A DNA stretch of 64,000 nucleotides from Candidatus Methanogranum gryphiswaldense (GTDB lineage Archaea; Thermoplasmatota; Thermoplasmata; Methanomassiliicoccales; Methanomethylophilaceae). Position 1 is the stretch's first letter. Every line of letters begins with the position of its first letter. The DNA is taken from positions 1,361,093 to 1,425,092 of the forward strand of contig CP076745.1 of NCBI GenBank assembly GCA_019262145.1, written 5' to 3'. The position numbers and the translations under genes were made by a program. The notes below the pieces were generated by a model. It did no database searches. It saw only the letters and a list, made by a program, of their open reading frames with translations, and was not told the DNA's origin. Shown here in pieces: positions 60,818 through 64,000 of the stretch.

Positions 60818-61135
60818 ATGTCCGAACATTACATAAGCCTGGCTGAGGTAAGAGATCTCCTCATTGCAGAAAACGAGAAAAGAGAACTTCTTACTACGCA
60901 AAAGGCTGCCATGGAACATGCAAGGGCTGTTTCCCTTCTCACTGTCGAACAGTCAAAGAAACTCGTAACGGAGATCATGGAGATTCACGAGATCCCAGAA
61001 TCCGTTGCAGTGAAGATGGCTGATCTTCTTCCCCAATATCCTGAAGACATCCGTGCTATACTTTCCAAAGAGAGAATAAACCTGGATGTGGCGACTACCG
61101 ACCGTGTTATAGAGATAGTCGCTAAATACCTGTAA
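60818..61135 (+). CDS. rpoF: RNA polymerase subunit F (Rpb4 homologue)
   Basis: This 105-aa stalk subunit of archaeal RNA polymerase pairs with RpoE. It is helix-rich: EVRDLLIAENEKRELLTTQK, ARAVSLLTVEQSKKLVTEIMEIH, and PQYPEDIRAILSKERINLD at the C-terminus, as in Rpb4. It lies between rpl21e and the DUF655 gene, as expected. Confidence 0.96.
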   Translation: MSEHYISLAEVRDLLIAENEKRELLTTQKAAMEHARAVSLLTVEQSKKLVTEIMEIHEIPESVAVKMADLLPQYPEDIRAILSKERINLDVATTDRVIEIVAKYL

Positions 61136-61159
61136 TTACATTCTCGGCCAGGGATTACA

Positions 61160-61702
61160 GTGGAAGAATACGCATACATTCTAGATTATTTGCCTCAGGG
61201 CACACCCAGCGGCAATTTCGGTAAAAAGGAACCCCTATGCTACGCTGTAGGGGATGAAGAGTTCAAACTCTTCGAACTTGTTCCCAAAAAGGGAGTGGTT
61301 ATCGGAGATAGGGTCTACATAGGCAAAGATAATGCCAAAAGGACCGCCATAGACCACGTAAAGAGACGCATCAATTCAACCGAGCTTTCCCGCGCAGCGG
61401 ACGCAGAGCTCGAATACGCAGTAGATGGCATTGTTGTCGCCCACCAGGACAGGTTCATAAAATTCTACAACGAGGCAGAACCGATCTCGATGCGCAAGCA
61501 CTTGCTCGAGGAACTTCCTGGACTTGGAAAGAAGACGATGCAGGCCATCATCGATGAGAGGACGAGGAACGGAGCATTCAAGGATTTTGCAGATCTCAGC
61601 AAGAGAGCTGGAGTCAAAACCCCGGAAAAACTGATCGCAGCACGTATATTGCTAGAGATCAGAGACCCCGACAGAAAACGCTACCTCTTCGTATCCAGAT
61701 GA
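61160..61702 (+). CDS. DUF655 protein with helix-hairpin-helix
   Basis: This 180-aa archaeal protein is of unknown exact function. The N-terminal part contains an OB-like beta region (EEYAYILDYLPQGTPSGNFG ... VIGDRVYIGKDNAKRT). The C-terminal part has HhH motifs: LLEELPGLGKKTMQAIIDERT and FADLSKRAGVKTPEKLIAARI, indicating nucleic-acid binding. The start is GTG 61160. It overlaps ksgA by ATGA, an arrangement seen in most archaea with rpl21e-rpoF-DUF655-ksgA, hence a likely ribosome or RNA role. Confidence 0.93.
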   Translation: MEEYAYILDYLPQGTPSGNFGKKEPLCYAVGDEEFKLFELVPKKGVVIGDRVYIGKDNAKRTAIDHVKRRINSTELSRAADAELEYAVDGIVVAHQDRFIKFYNEAEPISMRKHLLEELPGLGKKTMQAIIDERTRNGAFKDFADLSKRAGVKTPEKLIAARILLEIRDPDRKRYLFVSR

Positions 61703-62493
61703 GCAAAAATGAAATGGGAAGACTGATCGCCGAAACAGGCATCACCCCCAAAAAAAGCAAAGGTCAGAATTTCTTGATTGATGACCGTGTGGCCGAACGT
61801 CACGTAACTTATGCTGGAATCTCCAAAGAAGAAGAAGTTCTAGAAGTGGGACCAGGCCTCGGTGTGCTGACAAAAAGGCTCATCGAGGTCTCCGACCACG
61901 TCACATGTATAGAATTGGATGATATTCTCGCGAATTACATACAAGGAACATACGGCGATAGGTTGACCCTTCTGAGAGGGGATGCCGTTAAGTTGGAATT
62001 CCCTCATTTTGATAAATTCGTCAGCAACCTTCCCTACAGCGTTTCGACACCGATAATATTCAAACTTCTGGATTACGACTTCAAAAAAGCCATTGTGATG
62101 GTACAGAAAGAATTTGCTGACAGGATGGTCGCAGATGTCGGAAGCCCTGACTATTCACGTCTCACCGTGAATCTCTTCTTTAGAGCTGAATGCAAAATAT
62201 TGGAAAAGGTGCCCCGCTCCAGATTCAATCCTGCTCCGCAGGTCGATTCCGCCCTGGTCGAGATCTTGCCTAGGCCTGCCCCGTTCACGGTCAAGGACGA
62301 GAGACTGTTCTTTAAGGTCACAGAGGCCACCTTCAATCACAGACGCAAGAAGATAGGCACATCTCTGAAGGCTGCTAACCTTATTCCAAAAGAGACGATC
62401 GTCCCATATATGGACGAACGCGTCGAGAACCTGAGGCCGGTCGAGATAGGCGAGATCGCAGATGCGATATATGATCTCAACAACAGGTCTTGA
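61699..62493 (+). CDS. ksgA: 16S rRNA dimethyladenosine transferase
   Basis: This 264-aa SAM-dependent enzyme dimethylates two adenosines in the 3' hairpin of 16S rRNA. KSKGQNFLIDDRVAERHV is the N-terminus, EVGPGLGVLTKRL binds SAM, and SNLPYSVSTPIIFKL is the catalytic NLPY motif. The C-terminus FNHRRKKIGTSLK is typical. It closes the translation cluster and is convergent with trmB. Confidence 0.96.
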   Translation: MSKNEMGRLIAETGITPKKSKGQNFLIDDRVAERHVTYAGISKEEEVLEVGPGLGVLTKRLIEVSDHVTCIELDDILANYIQGTYGDRLTLLRGDAVKLEFPHFDKFVSNLPYSVSTPIIFKLLDYDFKKAIVMVQKEFADRMVADVGSPDYSRLTVNLFFRAECKILEKVPRSRFNPAPQVDSALVEILPRPAPFTVKDERLFFKVTEATFNHRRKKIGTSLKAANLIPKETIVPYMDERVENLRPVEIGEIADAIYDLNNRS

Positions 62494-62496
62494 ACC

Positions 62497-63288
62497 TCAC
62501 AGGGAATGTTCACTGACCTCGCCGATTAAATTTTTTATTGCGCCTTTCTGCATCATTGTGATTATCGGCAGTTCAAAAACGACCCCGGTCTGCTCGTCCT
62601 TGTCGTAATATGTCAATATGGAGCGCTTTCCATCCACTATAACCAGCATCTCGACCCTGAGCTGCGTTCCCTCTATAGCACTCTTGCTCATGAATAATGA
62701 ATGGTACATTTCTGCGAATGTATCATTGTCGATGGTCGGATTTATGAACCGAACATTTGGCATATCCTCCTTGAAGGACGAGGGAGACCCCGGAGACACA
62801 CATACGACGTCGATCGAATCTTTCAATGCTTTCAGGTCGTCGATGAAAGGACGTATCGCTGAGACCCTTGGGCTTACTATCATCAGCTCTTTCTTTGCTT
62901 CTTTCATCATATCGGATATCTGTTTTTTGATTGATATGCTTCCTTTGATATGCCATACGGGAAATGTCTTTTGCTTGGCACTCACACTGCGTTCGCTCAA
63001 TTCCTTGGATATCAATAACACGGATTCTTCGAATTCGTCCCTCATGATGTGGAGAAGACGCTCTACTGGTATCGCCCTGTAACTTTTCGGCCTACTTTGG
63101 AATACCTCGACATACCCTTTCTCTTCCATCAGGTCCAATATGTCATATATGCGGGTCCTAGGCACCCCGGATTCCTCGTGTATCTGCCTGGCCGTTCCTT
63201 CTCCCAAACCTACCAACGCGACGTATGCCATGGCCTCATACTGAACCATGCCTAATCTTGTGAGCTCATCTACGACATTATCTTTCAT
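62497..63288 (-). CDS. TrmB family transcriptional regulator
   Basis: This protein of about 263 aa starts with the TrmB winged helix (VDELTRLGMVQYEAMAYVALVGLGEGTARQI, VPRTRIYDILDLMEEKGYVEV), followed by the linker helix and a ligand-binding domain (VWHIKGSISIKKQISDMMKEA). TrmB proteins control sugar uptake in several archaea, but many respond to other compounds. I chose ATG 63288, just where the operator-like palindrome begins. It is divergent from an MFS transporter and probably controls it and itself. Confidence 0.9.
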   Translation of the reverse strand: MKDNVVDELTRLGMVQYEAMAYVALVGLGEGTARQIHEESGVPRTRIYDILDLMEEKGYVEVFQSRPKSYRAIPVERLLHIMRDEFEESVLLISKELSERSVSAKQKTFPVWHIKGSISIKKQISDMMKEAKKELMIVSPRVSAIRPFIDDLKALKDSIDVVCVSPGSPSSFKEDMPNVRFINPTIDNDTFAEMYHSLFMSKSAIEGTQLRVEMLVIVDGKRSILTYYDKDEQTGVVFELPIITMMQKGAIKNLIGEVSEHSL

Positions 63289-63308
63289 TGTAACCCTTAA
63301 AGTTACAA
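63288..63308. promoter_or_regulatory. Palindromic operator candidate for TrmB
   Basis: TTGTAAC and GTTACAA (7 bp each) flank a 7-bp spacer, exactly at the TrmB start codon. An AT-rich TATA-like stretch lies on the right. Binding here would block a leaderless TrmB transcript, and could also regulate the divergent MFS gene. Confidence 0.5.
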
Positions 63309-63411
63309 CATTAATTAATATAATTTTTACGTTGAAGTGATAGCAGAATGGATTTGTTCCCAATCAGAACAGATTATGAACTTTGATACTGAAATGGAGA
63401 GCTGAAAGAGG

Positions 63412-64000
63412 ATGAATAATATTATGCACAGATCAAATGGCAGCAAAACTGATGCCGATAGGTATGCAACAAAATTATTGCTGACGATGACCGCGGTAGC
63501 CTTACTTGTCAATTATGTTGAAACGATGGTCATTCCGGGGATCCCTACCATCCAAGACGAGTTCGGTACGACCGCAAGTCTTGCATCGTGGATCACGTCC
63601 GCATTCCTTATCGTCGGAGCGGCCACAGCCCCCCTGTTCGGTAAACTAGGCGACATATACGGGAAGAGAAAGATCTTCATAATCGTACTTTTGATCTACA
63701 TAGCAGGCCTGATATTCGCAATAGTCTCAACGTCGATATACGAACTCCTTGCCGCAAGAGCAATACAGGGAATGGGCTTTGCCGTGGTGCCTCTTGCTTT
63801 GGCACTTTTAGCAGATAAATTGCCTCCTGAGAAGATAGGCACAGCACAAGGAATAATCAGCGCAACGTTCGCCATAGGAGCTGTATTGGGACTGATAATC
63901 GGTGCATATATCGAAGAGATGCATGGATGGCGTGATGCCTTCCTAATGGCATTGATACTGAGCATTCTTCTGCTCATATTCTCCCTCAAGATCATTGAAA
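63412..64000 (+). CDS. MFS transporter, truncated by the window end
   Basis: The first 196 codons are visible. Hydrophobic segments begin around residue 24 (LLLTMTAVALLVNYVETMV), with PGIPTIQDEFGTT then WITSAFLIVGAATAPLFGKLGDIYGKRK, the last part being the MFS motif A loop. The pattern IQGMGFAVVPLALALLADK and GAVLGLIIGAYIEE is DHA-type, so a drug or metabolite exporter is likely. ATG 63412 directly follows GAGG; ATG 63424 is an alternative. It is divergent from trmB. Confidence 0.88.
   Translation, partial: MNNIMHRSNGSKTDADRYATKLLLTMTAVALLVNYVETMVIPGIPTIQDEFGTTASLASWITSAFLIVGAATAPLFGKLGDIYGKRKIFIIVLLIYIAGLIFAIVSTSIYELLAARAIQGMGFAVVPLALALLADKLPPEKIGTAQGIISATFAIGAVLGLIIGAYIEEMHGWRDAFLMALILSILLLIFSLKIIE

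Noticed and set aside
1-64000. CRISPR arrays, insertion sequences and phage genes.
   Set aside because: I looked for regularly spaced repeats, transposase motifs and terminal inverted repeats and saw none.

Overview
The window is chromosomal DNA of an archaeon. Archaeal signatures are eL18, eL21, Rpb4 (RpoF), Rpb10 (RpoN), aIF1A, NAC, RadB, Bud32, Rio1, a Krr1-like KH protein, Pus10, type II GAPDH, IPK, type 2 IPP isomerase and GGPP synthase. Several traits fit the Thermoplasmata and especially Methanomassiliicoccales-like methanogens: two stand-alone 5S rRNA genes unlinked to 16S/23S, a HypC hydrogenase maturation protein, and stop codons. Reading the 3' end of the 72 complete protein genes by eye I found only TGA (about two thirds) and TAA, and no TAG, as expected where amber is decoded as pyrrolysine. 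No methanogenesis gene lies in the window, so the lineage is an inference.

Layout. 0-11 kb: bacterial-type aspS, an Lrp regulator divergent from alaX, nac-hypC, two identical 5S genes with their own promoters, the ipk-fni-idsA isoprenoid operon, radB, an AIM24-like protein, bud32-rdgB and tRNA-Pro(UGG). 11-17 kb: a phosphate operon, pstS - fused pstC/pstA - pstB - phoU - AbrB/PhoU regulator. 17-22 kb: MFS exporter with MarR regulator, gltS, and an AT-rich patch with an unusual double AbrB-like protein. 22-25.4 kb: tRNA-Pro(GGG), rpl18e-rpl13-rps9-rpoN, an endonuclease IV-like protein and hxlB.

25.4-27.4 kb is the most notable region: a compact four-gene operon on the minus strand, E1-like activating enzyme, ubiquitin-like protein ending GG-M, E2 conjugating enzyme, and an Rpn11-like JAMM deubiquitinase. 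Genes overlap or nearly touch, and every catalytic signature is visible. It looks like a complete activation, conjugation and deconjugation system without a recognisable E3. A small membrane zinc-ribbon gene is divergent from it.

27.7-35.3 kb: folP, a fusion of a LarA-type nickel racemase domain with an HdrD/GlpC-type iron-sulfur module, thiL-amrS, a prepilin peptidase and a MscS channel. 35.5-42.2 kb: a complete diaminopimelate-aminotransferase lysine operon (Lrp regulator, dapA, dapB, lysC, lysA, dapF, dapL), headed by an inverted repeat near the predicted transcription start. 42.2-45.2 kb: gap-pgk with a CAT-like acetyltransferase. 45.2-49.8 kb: two tandem acetolactate synthase genes and ilvC. 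49.8-55.2 kb: mixed housekeeping genes (M24 peptidase, nadX, archease, a formyltransferase-like enzyme, a HAD-like protein). 55.2-57.3 kb: an AT-rich accessory patch with a wHTH protein and a PD-(D/E)xK nuclease-like protein, ending at tRNA-Glu. 57.5-62.5 kb: a translation/transcription cluster (aIF1A, Rio1, KH protein, Pus10, eL21, RpoF, DUF655, KsgA). The window ends with a TrmB regulator divergent from a truncated MFS transporter.
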